DNA from: Mayamaea pseudoterrestris
Lineage: Eukaryota; Bacillariophyta; Bacillariophyceae; Sellaphorales; Sellaphoraceae
DNA: 64,000 nucleotides
Assembly: GCA_027923505.1 (NCBI GenBank)
Contig: BROI01000008.1
Coordinates: forward strand, 372,001-436,000
Direction of reading: 5' to 3'
Part shown: positions 10,791 through 22,143 of the stretch, piece by piece
Layout: each line of letters opens with the position of its first letter
Numbering within the stretch: the stretch's first letter is position 1
Notes under the pieces: model-generated
The model's input: the letters and a program-made list of their open reading frames with translations, nothing else
Told to the model about the DNA's origin: nothing
Database searches by the model: none
Made by a program: the position numbers and the translations under genes

Positions 10791-13700
10791 ATGAAGCAAC
10801 GAGTCTTCGCATTTTTGCTCCGACGATTGCTCGGGCCTCTTTTAGACGAAAAATCATTGGAGAAGCTTCGCCAATCTCTTGACGTATCACTGCAGGATGG
10901 CAGATTGATTCTGACAAACGTTTGCCTCAACGCGCACTCAATCAATCGACGCTTCGAAAAGCATACGAGTTCACCAATACAGCTTCGTTCAGCAACTTTA
11001 AAGCGTCTGGAGATCCAACTCTCGATTTTAGAGACGGATGAGTCAGCCGCGGGTAGTAGTTTGACTTGGCGGGCGATGAAAATGGTTAATGTGGCGTCGT
11101 CAATAAACGCATCAAGCGAAACAAAACCGTCCGTTCAACTCTTTTGCGAGGTCCAAATGGATGGATTGCACATAGAAGTAGAACCGGCACAAAACAGTGC
11201 TCAAGACGAGCCAACAGACGCAGTAGCAAGCGAGGCAGCTGGCGGATTTTGGTCGCGATACGTTGACGCAGTCATGTCGTCGCTCCGTCTTTCGCTCCAG
11301 CTGAGCAACGTTTCAATGCGGTTGACATGCCCTTATACCGACAAGAGAGACGTCTGGATAGAGTGCTCAGCGATTAAATTGTGCTATCATGACATGTTGG
11401 GACAGATGTCGAGGAAGACCAAACACAAGTCTGCGCGTGACCATGGGGACCGAACAATCTTTCACAAAGCACTAGACGTGGTTAAGTTTTCCATCGCCAT
11501 TGGAGAGTCATCATGGGATTCGCCTGAAGGACCGATAGAGAATGAAAGTTCAAGTATTCAGCAATCCATTGGTTATGTAAGCGATCTGCGAATGCCTCTT
11601 GCCATGTTGGAGGATGTGCAGTTGAAGGTTTTGGCGACGCAACATCGACACGAGGATCAGGTAATTGAAATTCGGAACGATGTTCGATTGAATATGGCGC
11701 AACGAATGCATGTTACGCTAAATGCAGATGTGGTTCGACGTGTGCATCAAGTGCTGGAGCTTTTGGCGGAAAAAACGGAACACGTGCGTGAGCATTTGAA
11801 TCAGCAATCTCCCTCCGTCGATGTTCTGGAGGAGTACTGTGAGGATGAGGCAGCTATTAGTGTGGTCGCGTCGTTTGCAAAGCAGTACAATGAAGCGCGC
11901 ATGCTTGTGGACCAAAATTTTTTCCGCGGAGGTATACTTTTGCCAGCGGATGAGATCAATGGCGATGCCCTTTCATTTGATGCATTTTTTGATGCTAATG
12001 AATCGGGCCTTGGCCACTTTTCTAGCGTCTTGATGGAATCTATTGCGCCTGCTGGGGACAGAAACCAAGATACCCGTGACCGCCTAATGACAAAATTTCG
12101 ACTGGACGTGCCCGACTTGAGTTTGAAGCTTCTCTTTAATGGACCCGACGATTTTGGATACGTAAGGCACTCTGAAGAATACCTACTGATGACTATTTCG
12201 GATCTGAATGTAATTGCCTCGATGGCAACGAGCACGTGTGATGTTTGTTTGACGATTGTGCACATTGACGCGGAGCATTCGCAAGCTTTCGTTGCCCAAC
12301 AATCAACGAACGAGTATTTGTCGCGAGCGAGTGTCAGAAGGGTTGAAATAAGTGAGATCCTACGGTTTAAACGTGGTCATGCGGACGTTATTGTTCAGCC
12401 TCCATGTTTGTCAGTATCATTGTCGATCGATACGCTTTCCATCGTTGAAATAGAATGCATGGCCGAGCCAATTGAACTGACGTATGAACCAGAAACTGTA
12501 AGTGCCCTTGTTCACTTCTTTGGGTCCATCTCGGCAAGTCAGCTAAGCCGCCCGCAGACAATGTCGTCGCAAGCGACCGAGAGTATTCTTTCGCGAAACT
12601 TGACTATCTCCGCCGCATGTCCATCGATAACTCTCATTCAGCCGATACCAGACGACAGAGACTGGTCCACCTTGTTTCGGCGATGCAGTTACGTCAACTA
12701 CATATCGCTCCAGCGCCATGGGGCGATTGGTCTTTCCATCTATAGCGCCGTTTTTAAACTGAATAGCGATGATGGGCAGCCCTTTTGCTGTGTTACTTTG
12801 AATCAAATAAATGCACATGTTTTAGCGCGAAGGTCGGCAGACGATGATGCAGCTCTTTGTTTCGATGTCTTCTCTCTGTCAAGTCACGATGAGTTGGATT
12901 TAAATCCGCTTTGTATCAAAGTCTGGCAAAACGACAAACGCCAGGACAGCAATCGATGCTCTGAGTTGTTTCCGCGTACCCCAGCGGTGTCATCGTTTAA
13001 GGCCCGACAGCAAGACGACGACGAGGACAATAGAATTGATCGAGTACTATTTTCAGAAACGAAAGGGGTCCCTCTTGCGACAAGGAGAGATCTGAGAGGA
13101 AGGGATGTGCAATCCGACATGATTGCAGCCACGTCTAGAAGCGACATTCTGATAGAGATTGACATACCTAACTGCGCGGGGGACTTAACAACTACCGAAC
13201 TAATGGTTTTGAAATCGATTCTTGATTCTGTTATTGCTGTTGGTCAAACGAAATGTCATGCCGAGGTTAAGACAGATACTGATCCAGCTTACGCAGACAA
13301 GGTCAGCTTTTGCGTGTCAATTCATTGCGACAATGCTTCCTTCGCCCTGCACGCTTCGCACCCGCAATCTAAATGCGATGACTACCTGCTGGACTCTATT
13401 CTTGTTAATTTTTGCATCGTCAAAATCCATAGCTTGCATCAAGCTGAAAGATTTATTCATGCGCGAGTACTTGCTGAAGAAATTGACTGGTTTGATTCGA
13501 CGAACTCCCGATCATCAAGCCAGGGAGAATTCTTGGGTTTGAGAAGTCCGTCACCGCTTGCTCGAAGCTTGTCTTATGGCCATTGCTTGTCGAAGGCTAG
13601 TGTGAATCCGGTATTCCATCGGTCACATCTTTTTCAGCCTATTTCTCGACAAAGTCCCGCAATTGCAATTGACATTGTGAACAATTCAAAAAAATGTCGT

Positions 13701-16455
13701 CGACAACACAATCTTAACATAACAATATACGACAGTACGATTCGATATGCGCAGGATGAAGTCTTTGCGGAACGCCTGCTTAACATTATAAATGGCATAG
13801 CGGAAGTGACGAAGCAAGGAAGCTTCACTACGCCTAAGTCTGATCGAGTAACGCGCGCCTTCCTGTCATTTGCGGACTGCAACATCGATTACTCTTCGTC
13901 GTCTAAATTGAAAACAAAGTCCCGCATGATAGTGCGCATCGGCGACCTCCGAATTTCCAGCAATATGGTGTCGCCACGACCCGCGAAGCAAGCTTTCAGT
14001 TTGACTCTTGGCGACGTAGCCTTGTATCTGTGCAAACAGCGCCACTCATACAATTTTGAAAACGCACAAATTCCACGCAACGCGATATATCTCCAGCGAA
14101 ACCAGCTAGACTGCGAAGCTGGACTTACATCTGTCAGGGCTTTGGACCTCCTGGGCTGTATCAATGTCGCAACGATCGATTCATTTGATGCTGTTGTCAC
14201 TTTTGCGCGCGATGAGCCCATACGCGCGATAGACGCATACATGCAAGCAAACTTGACTATTGGTGAGCTAAGTGTATATGTGTGCAAAGATTCATTCGAT
14301 AGACTGTTTGCGACATTGTCGGAGCTTACGACCGAGCTATCTGCACTTAATGCGAAAGCGCTTGATGATTTGAGAGAGTGCTCGTATCCCGAATGTGCTG
14401 GAACGGGCCGAATCAAACCGCTGAGCAAAAGCAGTTCTTCTTCAAAACAAATCGTCGGCGCATTGGACAAGACGAATTTAGACGGGAGCAGCGTTGTCCG
14501 AGATTTTTTTCTTGACGGGTATGATTGGACAACAGTCGACCAAGCTGAATCGGGGCTTGACATGAGTGCTGGTGAGGAACAGTCTTCTCGATGGTACGAC
14601 GAAATCAGGAGCGACAGTACGTCTGCCAGCCCAAATAATTCTTTGACTCGAGCGTTCAATACGAGTGATTCACGCGCTCCTCCTATGCAACAAAGTCCTC
14701 GCATAATGACGGACCATTTTCCACCTCAAACTGCTTCCGATCCGCCGCATGATGCAGTAGACTTTGGGATCGGGGCGCTGATTGATACGGCCACAACAAA
14801 AGCGCAGCTTAATCACCGCATTATAATTCATGATTTTACATTAAGGGTTCGGATGTTTGATGGGTTCGATTGGCCAGATTTGGTGGACAAAAGACAGCGA
14901 CGATCAGGCACGAAAGGAAAATTTATAATCGACGACACCGCGCGGCTCAGCCCCGAGGAGAATTTTGAAATTGACGACGAGCTTGCTCTGCCGTCGAAGA
15001 CGACAGCGATGGATTTGAAACATAAGCTTGTGGGAGATCTTTTGCTAGGCGCACCGGATACTCAGTCTGGATTATTTAAAGGCACCCTTTTGCCCGACGA
15101 AAAAAGCCAGGTCTTGATTCAGCAAGCGGAAAAACGACGTCTAGGCAGGAAATCTGCTAACTTTTTTCAATTTGCTTTGTCTGGAGTAAGTGGTAGGTTT
15201 GAGTCGCTATGTAAGTCCAAAGTGCATCGACTAGCGTCATGCGTCAATGTTACGGTCCAAGACTTCTTTGCGGCAGAGACGATCAGTGGCTGCCGGCCGG
15301 TCAAAATGGTTGGAGAGTGGCTGAGCGATGCTGACCATCCCCGAGAAACTGCCGAAGGCTTGTTTACGATGAAGGTAAGGTCGTGAAATCTGTTGTCGTC
15401 CGTCAACTAATCTACTCTCCTGATCCATGCACGTCAACTTTTATTCTTTACAGCTTATAACATGGCACCCGAAAGCCCGTGTCATGCTTAACAATAAAAT
15501 AGCCAATGATGAATGTGAAGCTGTCATTAAGATTCTTCCATTGAGATGTACGCTTGACCAGCGTGCGATTCGATTCGTACGCATTTTTGTTCGGCAGGAT
15601 TCTGACGATAACGACTACAGTACGAATGCAGAAGAGGAACAGTACTGGCTGCCGCCTTCAATGTTTACTTCATTTCGCTTTGAACCATTTAAGTTGAAAA
15701 TTGACTACCGACCCGAAAAATTTGATACGGATGCAATTCGGAACGGTGCAATTGTCGAGCTCATCAACCTGTCTCCGATAGATTCCATGGTTTTAACGCT
15801 TCAAATGGTAAATATTTCAGATACTATAGGGTTTGGCAACGTCTTGTCGTCGGCTGCTCGGTCATGGATCGATGATGTATGTTCGACGCAGCTTGTCAAG
15901 TTCTTGACCAACTCGCGGCCGCTCGAACCATTCAAGACGGTCGGCTTAGGTGTAAGCGACCTCATTGTCCTTCCATTGGAAGCTTTCCAAAACGGCGAGA
16001 GCGTGAAAAAGGCACTTCGCGCTGGTGCCAAGTCTTTATCTAAAGCGGTCATTTACGAAGCATTCACTGTCACTTCCCGTGCGACTGAATTCATTGCCGA
16101 CCAGATTTCCAGGCTCTCAGTGAGCTCCATTGGAAGCAATACGTTACCATCACGGCCACTGATGGCTCCGCGCGGGGTCTTGGACACTACTCCTCATGTG
16201 GTGGAAAGCATTACTCGGGGCCTACAAGCGGCCAACTACAAAATTCTGGTGGTGCCTTATCGCGAATATAGACGTAGTGGAACGAAGGGAGCCGTCACGA
16301 GTGTTATAAGAGGCATTCTAGTGGCTATTGCGGCTCCAGCGAGCGGCGCGGTGGAAGCCCTATCTTATGGAATGATTGGCGCTCGCAACCAGCTCGCTCC
16401 CGAGATCCGCAAGGAGGAGGAAGCAAACCAACGCGGGTTGCACTGGGAAAGATGA
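10791..16455 (+). CDS. ATG2: Autophagy-related protein 2 (ATG2), lipid-transfer bridge, two exons
   Basis: Exons 10791-15374 and 15454-16455 (79-nt intron) give 1861 residues, close to human ATG2A (about 1940). ATG2 is a rod-shaped protein that moves lipids from the ER to the growing autophagosome membrane. The N-terminus RRLLGPLLDEKSLEKL...GRLILTNVCLN is chorein-like. The C-terminal region carries the ATG2 hallmark LEPFKTVGLGVSDLIVLPLEAFQNG, then GAKSLSKAVIYEAFTVTSRATEFI, GTKGAVTSVIRGI and a final GMIGARNQLAPEIRKEEE that matches the family C-terminus rather than VPS13. The middle is poorly conserved, as usual. The intron lies where phase 0 joins FTMK to LITWHPKA. It is convergent with the next gene, 76 bp apart. 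Confidence 0.87.
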
Positions 16456-16531
16456 ATGCGTCTAGCGCCAATCTTCGTGTCTTTTGAGTAATTCTCGCAT
16501 AATGAATATCATTGCATAACTATAAACGACT

Positions 16532-17407
16532 TTATAACTTAAATTTGCTAGCTTTGAGTATTTTCGCCGCCTCTTTTTCCGCCTTCTCTGGGTTCACTTT
16601 GTTCGTCCACTTGATCATGGCTTCAATCCCTTTCTCGGTGGATGTACCAGAGCCTTCCACTTCGACAAGCTGTTTCTTTTGTTCCTGCAGAGCCACCTGT
16701 AGCAACGATTGTAGTTCAGAGGCATGCTTCTTCGCGAAGTTTTGAAAACTTGGACATTCGTCCATGTTGCGCGTATCGAGTAAATGTCCAGGATTAGATG
16801 CGGTGGTGCAAACGTAGACACCGGGAAAGCCATCAAGCGGCTCATAGTCAACTGGAACTGTTTTACTGGCATGTTTCTTGGGCCAATCAATGGCATACCA
16901 CCAACGACACAATAATCGCTGCACGAGGAGTCCCTTGACGCATTCCGTCCCGTAAAATGCTTCGGAAGCGAACTCGTATTTCTTGTTACAAGAGCTGGAC
17001 GATGAAGCAGTCGACGACTTCGTCGTTTCTGGCTTCGCTTTCTTTGCTTTTGGCGCGTCGGATGTTGTCTTTTTCTTTTTTTGTGCAGCGCTTCCATTAC
17101 TGGCATTGCTCGCCGCAGACAAAGACCTTTTTGGTTCCTTCTTCTTGATGAGATTCGCAAGGGGAACATCATCGTCGTCGTCGTCACTTTCTTCATCGTA
17201 CTTGATGGACGCTTTTGAATTGTTTCGTCGGGGACTAGATCGCGAATTGTCGGTGTTTAAACCTGGCGTCTTGAGCGAGGCAATCGGTTCATCGTCATCA
17301 TCTCGATCGTCGTCAGAGCTTTGTGCGGCGGCGGAAGACGAGGCCTTGATATTGTCATCTTCACTGCCTCGAAATTCTTCCTCCTCGCTGCTGCTTTCGT
17401 CGCTCAT
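16532..17407 (-). CDS. Uncharacterised acidic/basic nuclear-type protein
   Basis: Single exon, 291 residues, start ATG at 17407. I do not recognise the family. The first 85 residues are Asp/Glu/Ser tracts (for example DDDRDDDDEP), followed by Lys-rich stretches (KKKKTTSDAPKAKKAKPE) that look like nuclear localisation signals. From about residue 145 there is a compact, probably folded segment with KYEFASEAFYG, LLCRWWYAIDWP and LDGFPGVYVCTTASNPGH, then a helical, Gln/Lys-rich end (ASELQSLLQVALQEQKKQL). The tryptophan-rich core recalls small chromatin-reader barrels, but no named motif can be defended. It is divergent from the TMEM223-like gene. Confidence 0.7.
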   Translation of the reverse strand: MSDESSSEEEEFRGSEDDNIKASSSAAAQSSDDDRDDDDEPIASLKTPGLNTDNSRSSPRRNNSKASIKYDEESDDDDDDVPLANLIKKKEPKRSLSAASNASNGSAAQKKKKTTSDAPKAKKAKPETTKSSTASSSSSCNKKYEFASEAFYGTECVKGLLVQRLLCRWWYAIDWPKKHASKTVPVDYEPLDGFPGVYVCTTASNPGHLLDTRNMDECPSFQNFAKKHASELQSLLQVALQEQKKQLVEVEGSGTSTEKGIEAMIKWTNKVNPEKAEKEAAKILKASKFKL

Positions 17408-17701
17408 GCTCGTTCCGTATGCTGTGTTACGGTAGTGAGATGAAGTAAATCATGTACTCTTTTGTGCAGCGCTCGACTCTGCGGACTTGGTCGAAAATGA
17501 AAGGCAAGGCGATGAGGTTGGAAAAGCTCAACTCTTTCTGACTGATCAATTTGCGTCACGCACCTCTCGATTCTCGATTCGTTCCACTCTCTTGACGCGC
17601 ACTTTTGATCACGGCGCACCGTTATCTACCTAGCGGCTTGATCAACCACAAGCTCTTATATATGAATAGTGAAATCCTTATCGTATTTTATCGAGCGCCT
17701 T

Positions 17702-18550
17702 ATGTTCCAAGCAATACGGAAGTGTGCACCGACGGCAGGCTGTCCACTCCGACGATGGCATGCCGACAACAACCGAAAGGACATCGCTCGCTTTACAGTG
17801 AAACGATGTTATCCGTCTTTTTCCAACATAATCGACAGTAAACACAAAAACCGAAATTTCTCGACGACCTCCAGTACAACTAGTAGTACCGAGACTGTAC
17901 TTTTCCAACGACCTTCCTCAAGGAACGATTTGATATTGAAATCCGCCATATTCACTGGGACCTTCCACACTACCTACTGGATGTGGTACATATATGATTT
18001 CATACCACTTGTCAACAACTCAAGCATGCCAGAGCTACACATTGATCCAGTGTTGGGATGGACAGGGCTTGTCTTTGCGGTTGCCATTCAAGCCATGGTT
18101 GTTGTGTATCCAAAGAGACTCGTGTCAAAACTTTCACTGCTTGAAACAACTAGCAAAGCAAGCAATACAACATCATCACCAATGCTTCATCTCTACACGT
18201 ACTCTCTACTAGTGCGACCAACCAAAGTCCCAATCAAGTTCAAAGTTGGAGAGCTGACGCTTGACTCCATGTCACCCGAGGCGCAGCAAATTCTGTACGA
18301 GTATCGAGGGAACCTCCAGCTCTTTCGCGGCCGACTGGGCCTCAAGGCCAAAAAATCATCCATTCCGTTTCTGCTCGATATACGACATGACTCGGACGTA
18401 TTGGAACCACGACTGTTGCTCCAAGCTGTGCTAGCTGACAAGGATTTACCCAAACAGCACCGAGCGACTGACAATCAGCCGCTGCGGGCAGCCTCGCTCT
18501 CGGGCAAAGTACGACGGCGGAAAGGAGGACTGCAACAGCGAAGAAGGTAG
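17702..18550 (+). CDS. TMEM223-like putative mitochondrial membrane protein
   Basis: Single exon, 282 residues from the ATG at 17702. The first 55 residues are rich in Arg/Lys/Ser and lack acidic residues until RKDIARF, as in a mitochondrial presequence. VLFQRPSS comes before two hydrophobic segments: SAIFTGTFHTTYWMWYIYDF (about residues 95-115) and GWTGLVFAVAIQAMVVVY (about 134-152). The C-terminal half (KVPIKFKVGELTLD, GNLQLFRGRLGLKAKKSSIPFLLDI) has the beta-rich layout of TMEM223, a mitochondrial inner-membrane factor linked to complex IV translation. Similarity is by pattern only. It ends 58 bp from the convergent ShK gene. Confidence 0.55.
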   Translation: MFQAIRKCAPTAGCPLRRWHADNNRKDIARFTVKRCYPSFSNIIDSKHKNRNFSTTSSTTSSTETVLFQRPSSRNDLILKSAIFTGTFHTTYWMWYIYDFIPLVNNSSMPELHIDPVLGWTGLVFAVAIQAMVVVYPKRLVSKLSLLETTSKASNTTSSPMLHLYTYSLLVRPTKVPIKFKVGELTLDSMSPEAQQILYEYRGNLQLFRGRLGLKAKKSSIPFLLDIRHDSDVLEPRLLLQAVLADKDLPKQHRATDNQPLRAASLSGKVRRRKGGLQQRRR

Positions 18551-18608
18551 ATTAATAGTTACTTGATGCATAGATATGGTTAAACTTGAAATGGGCGATT
18601 TGCCGCAG

Positions 18609-19118
18609 CTATAAAGGACTACACTTTTGGCATGCCGCCGGACATTTCTCCTTCATGAACTTGGCATTCGCCTCACATTCTCCTTTTGATGCCCAAACAG
18701 TGCAAAAAGGATCATAATTTCTACAGGACTTCAAGTAACGCGGATTAATTGCGATTCGTTCCTGCATGTATTCGTGTGTCTTGACGAACTGCGCAAAGAA
18801 TTTGCCATGGTCATTGTCGTCTGAGTGTTTTATTTGGACACACTCAATATGCGGACTCATGCAAGAGTCACAGCTTTTGGGACAATGTACAAGCATGAAG
18901 CGAGGATTACGTGAGCATTCATTTTTATCCGACCATTCACTGCACTTGTCGACCGTGTCCTCGCAAAAAAGTGTCTTGTCATGGCTACTTGGCGAGTAGC
19001 AGTAAAAATGATTCTCGTCCTTGGGCGATGGAAGACACTCGCCTGTCGAATCTTTGGAGTAGGTGATTGGAAGGACGATGCAAGACGCTACTAGTGCCAG
19101 GAGCCGTCGAAGGTCCAT
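18609..19118 (-). CDS. Secreted protein with two ShK-type cysteine domains
   Basis: Single exon, 169 residues from the ATG at 19118. An N-terminal signal peptide is clear: MDLRRLLALVASCIVLPITYS. Two ShKT-like modules follow, each with six cysteines: CEDTVDKCSEWSDKNECSRN...FMLVHCPKSCDSC (about residues 54-90) and CRNYDPFCTVWASKGECEAN...FMKEKCPAACQKC (about 130-167). The WxxxGEC-xxNxxFM-xxxCPxxC pattern is the ShK hallmark. In animals such domains block channels or accompany extracellular enzymes; in algae and other protists they occur in secreted proteins of mostly unknown role. No enzyme domain is present. The protein probably acts outside the cell or in the secretory pathway. Confidence 0.8.
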   Translation of the reverse strand: MDLRRLLALVASCIVLPITYSKDSTGECLPSPKDENHFYCYSPSSHDKTLFCEDTVDKCSEWSDKNECSRNPRFMLVHCPKSCDSCMSPHIECVQIKHSDDNDHGKFFAQFVKTHEYMQERIAINPRYLKSCRNYDPFCTVWASKGECEANAKFMKEKCPAACQKCSPL

Positions 19119-19379
19119 GGTGATCACTGATCATGGATCATGGTGGTCGAAAAGATGTGAAGTCCGCGAGCGATGCGAGGCGAACGAGCATGACTGCAAG
19201 AATGACCATAAATGTCGGATCGGTTCTTGCGCATTGGCGGTTGACGGACGATGGCTGGACGATCGTGGGCGGCGGTGACCATGATGCGAACAAGCCAGAT
19301 TTCACCTTGAGCTACAAGTAGTAGTAAGCATCAACGCTTTATCTAGACGACTGCAAAAAGGGCAAATATTACAAGAAAC

Positions 19380-21337
19380 ATGTCAAGCAACGAAATGAAA
19401 GAAAGCGGCAAGTCTCTGAACGTTTTTATGTCATCAAAGGGGCCAGTATTTGACGACGTTGACGCAGCCTTTGACGCAGCAGCAACGACGGCGTCTCCAG
19501 CAGCAAGCATCGCTAATGAAAGTACAAAACCATTGACGAATGACAAGGGAAAGTCTCGCAAGGATGTTCGATTTTCATTGGAGAGCAAGTCTGTCACGGT
19601 TGGAACGGAAACGCTTGCAAGTCTTGGAGTTACTACAGTGACTTCTCGTTCACGCTCATTGATCGACACGGATCGCCTCTCATTGAGCCCTTCAGATATA
19701 AGTCGCGCCTCCACTGCGCCTCCAAAGCCTCTCGAGAAGGATACGTTGGAGGAAGAGGCAGAAGAGTTGGAAGACGAGAAGGAAGCTGAAGATGAAGAGC
19801 CCATTGTTGCGGATCCTTCAAATGACGAGCAAGCTGCACCCTTGCGAACGAACCAGCCGGACGACGAAGACAAGTATGGTGGAGACTTTCTAGATAACCA
19901 GGACGACGACGACGACGACGACGACGAAGACGATGAACTGCTTCCGCCTCCGCCGCCCGACTCACCAGAACCCCAAAGGCCCGATGAAGACGACGCAGCC
20001 ATCGTAGCGTCCTCATCCCCTACTGATTTTCCAAACGCGGACGACGACGAGGACGGAGAAGAAGATCAGGATGGCTTTGGATACGAAATGGCGAACAACG
20101 AGGAAGGTGCAGTCACTCCTGCTCAAAAGTCAGCCAAAGCAAACAACAAGGACAAGCGCTCTAAGAAGCGTGATCCTTCCGACGGCTCCGAAGACGAAAA
20201 CAGCGAGGATGGCACGCGACAGTTTACGGTAGACGCCAAGAATAAGAAGAAAAAGAAGTCAAAAAAGCGCGAGGTGGATGAGTCAGAGGAGAAAACGCCA
20301 ATGCCTCGAAAGAAGGCTAAACGCCTAAAGGCAGCAGCATATGTCCCTGGAACGGTGTTTCCAAAAGGCATTGCCATGCCGTACGAGTACACGTCAGTCC
20401 CCGTTTCCAATTTCAAGGACTACGATCATGATGGAAAAGCTGTCCGTCGCTCCCAGCGAGCCCGTATTCCCCCGCTTGAGTTTTGGAAGGGCGAGAAAGT
20501 CACGTGGGGACCATGTGAGGAGTTTGATGATCCCCTTTTCGATTCTGTAGCCAACATGCCAGTTCCCATTGCCATCGAACAGGCGCAGCCAACACCCTAT
20601 AAGCAGCGCAAGGTCCCTACGACGAAGAAGAAACATCCTGAGAAGGGAATGGATTCGTCGAAGAAGAGTCACAAGAATGGTCACGGCGTGGTTGAGATGG
20701 AGCCTTTTGACAACACCAAGATTCGCAAAAAGTACCCGGGTATGGTATTTGACAGCGACGAGGCTTACCTGTGGGACGAAGCTACGGAGGAATCGACGGA
20801 TTTGAGTAAGAATTTTAGATTAATGACGTCGCTTGCTCTACTTGCCGGTCTCCATCGTTGCTCACTGACACTATTGCGTTCTTTCTGTTTCAAACAGAGG
20901 TGCTTGGATACAAGGATTCCCTTCCCGCGCGAGCACTCCCGATGGGAAGTGGCCGACAAGCTTCCGAAGGGAAGGTCGTCTGCCGAGCGGCGCAAGCATT
21001 TAACATTTCAAACGCTGATTCTCCTAGTCCTGGATATCTCATGGGCAATCTAATTTTACCTCCGCGAGGAATCAAGGACGCGGAGTCTGTCGGAACGTGC
21101 GCCCAGACCTTCACTTGTGTCTACGGCCAGCCAGGAGCTATTGAAGTCGCCTTTGGTGACCCTGATGTTCGCGATGGAACTCTCGATCCACGAAACGCCT
21201 CGCGGTACTTTGTCAAGCAAGGCGACATGTTCCGTATTCCACCTGGCAATTGTTACCGCCTCGAGAACCATTCTCGTGAGGCGGAGGCTTACTTGACCTG
21301 GACGATTATTCGCCCAAGTCTCAATGATAGCGACTAA
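19380..21337 (+). CDS. CENPC: Centromere protein C (CENP-C/Mif2), two exons
   Basis: Exons 19380-20805 and 20898-21337 give 621 residues. CENP-C anchors the inner kinetochore to CENP-A nucleosomes. The CENP-C signature is seen near residues 353-378 (VRRSQRARIPPLEFWKGEKVTW), where the Arg binds the H2A/H2B acidic patch and the Trp touches the CENP-A tail in characterised homologues. The C-terminal cupin dimerisation domain runs from about residue 515 (GYLMGNLILPPRGIK, VYGQPGAIEVAFGD, GDMFRIPPGNCYRLEN). The N-terminal 330 residues are low complexity, with a run of eight or more Asp codons near 19911 and Lys-rich blocks. The intron joins DLK to VLGYKD. It is divergent from the ShK gene with 261 bp between. 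Confidence 0.9.
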
Positions 21338-22143
21338 CTGCACAGCTTTATTCGCACTCGATCTTTGAGTTGCACTGGATGGCTAAGTTTGCAATATGAT
21401 CTCTGTATACAATTCTAAAATTACATCCACAAAAAATATAAAATGTTACGTGTATTAGTTCAAATCATGTCTCTATATGGCTAACAATATGAAACTATGC
21501 AATGGTTCCAGTGCGTTAGCAAAGTGATGAAGCGAAAGTGGGATGAAGAATCTGTGGGCTGCACCTCATGGGAATGCAGCCTTTTGCAACACCATGCCAC
21601 CAACAGCTGAGTGTAATAATGAACGTTGTTGCTATAGGTCGAAACACTTGTTACAAGCGCTTCGCTATCACACCGGTAGAAATATACGGTAGTCAAGAAG
21701 GTCCTTCGGCGATGCGAATCTGGCTACCGTAGATCCATGACGTGTCATTCCTTTTTCAATCGCGCTTGATTAGGTGACGGGTCGCTTTGGCTGAAGTGCA
21801 TGACGCGCTCACGATTTGGCTCGTTGGTGTGTTCTTCAGACGGCCGTTCTTTGCCAGCGCTGCTCCTCCTTTCGAGTATATACGAAAGACTCGAGCAAAA
21901 GACCGTGGAGAACTGGTTGTTGATTAGCATTCACCCAATATTTTGTGCGAGATACCTGTCGAGGGAAGAAGGAAGATACACCAAGTGGAGACGAGTCGGT
22001 TCTGTTCCATTGCTCGTCGAATATTGGAAGCAAGGACAGAACGAAGCAGCGAGAACTCTATCGATTGACGTGTGGAGTTTTTAACGTCTATCAACTACTT
22101 TGCTTGAACAAGACATTGAATTGTTCACTAGTTATAGAACAAC
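21338..22143. other. 806-bp intergenic region, nothing recognised
   Basis: This lies between the CENP-C stop and the CCCH gene start. Short open frames exist on both strands but show no family features. An AT-rich stretch (about 21410-21470) follows CENP-C and probably contains its polyadenylation signal. The rest presumably holds the CCCH gene's promoter and 5' UTR. Confidence 0.5.

Noticed and set aside
13889-14704. A 271-codon minus-strand frame inside ATG2
   Set aside because: No family features; ATG2 on the other strand explains the region fully.
19343-20002. A minus-strand poly-Ser frame of about 220 codons
   Set aside because: It is the reverse complement of the Asp/Glu-rich part of CENP-C; the Ser runs are a by-product of GAC/GAA repeats.
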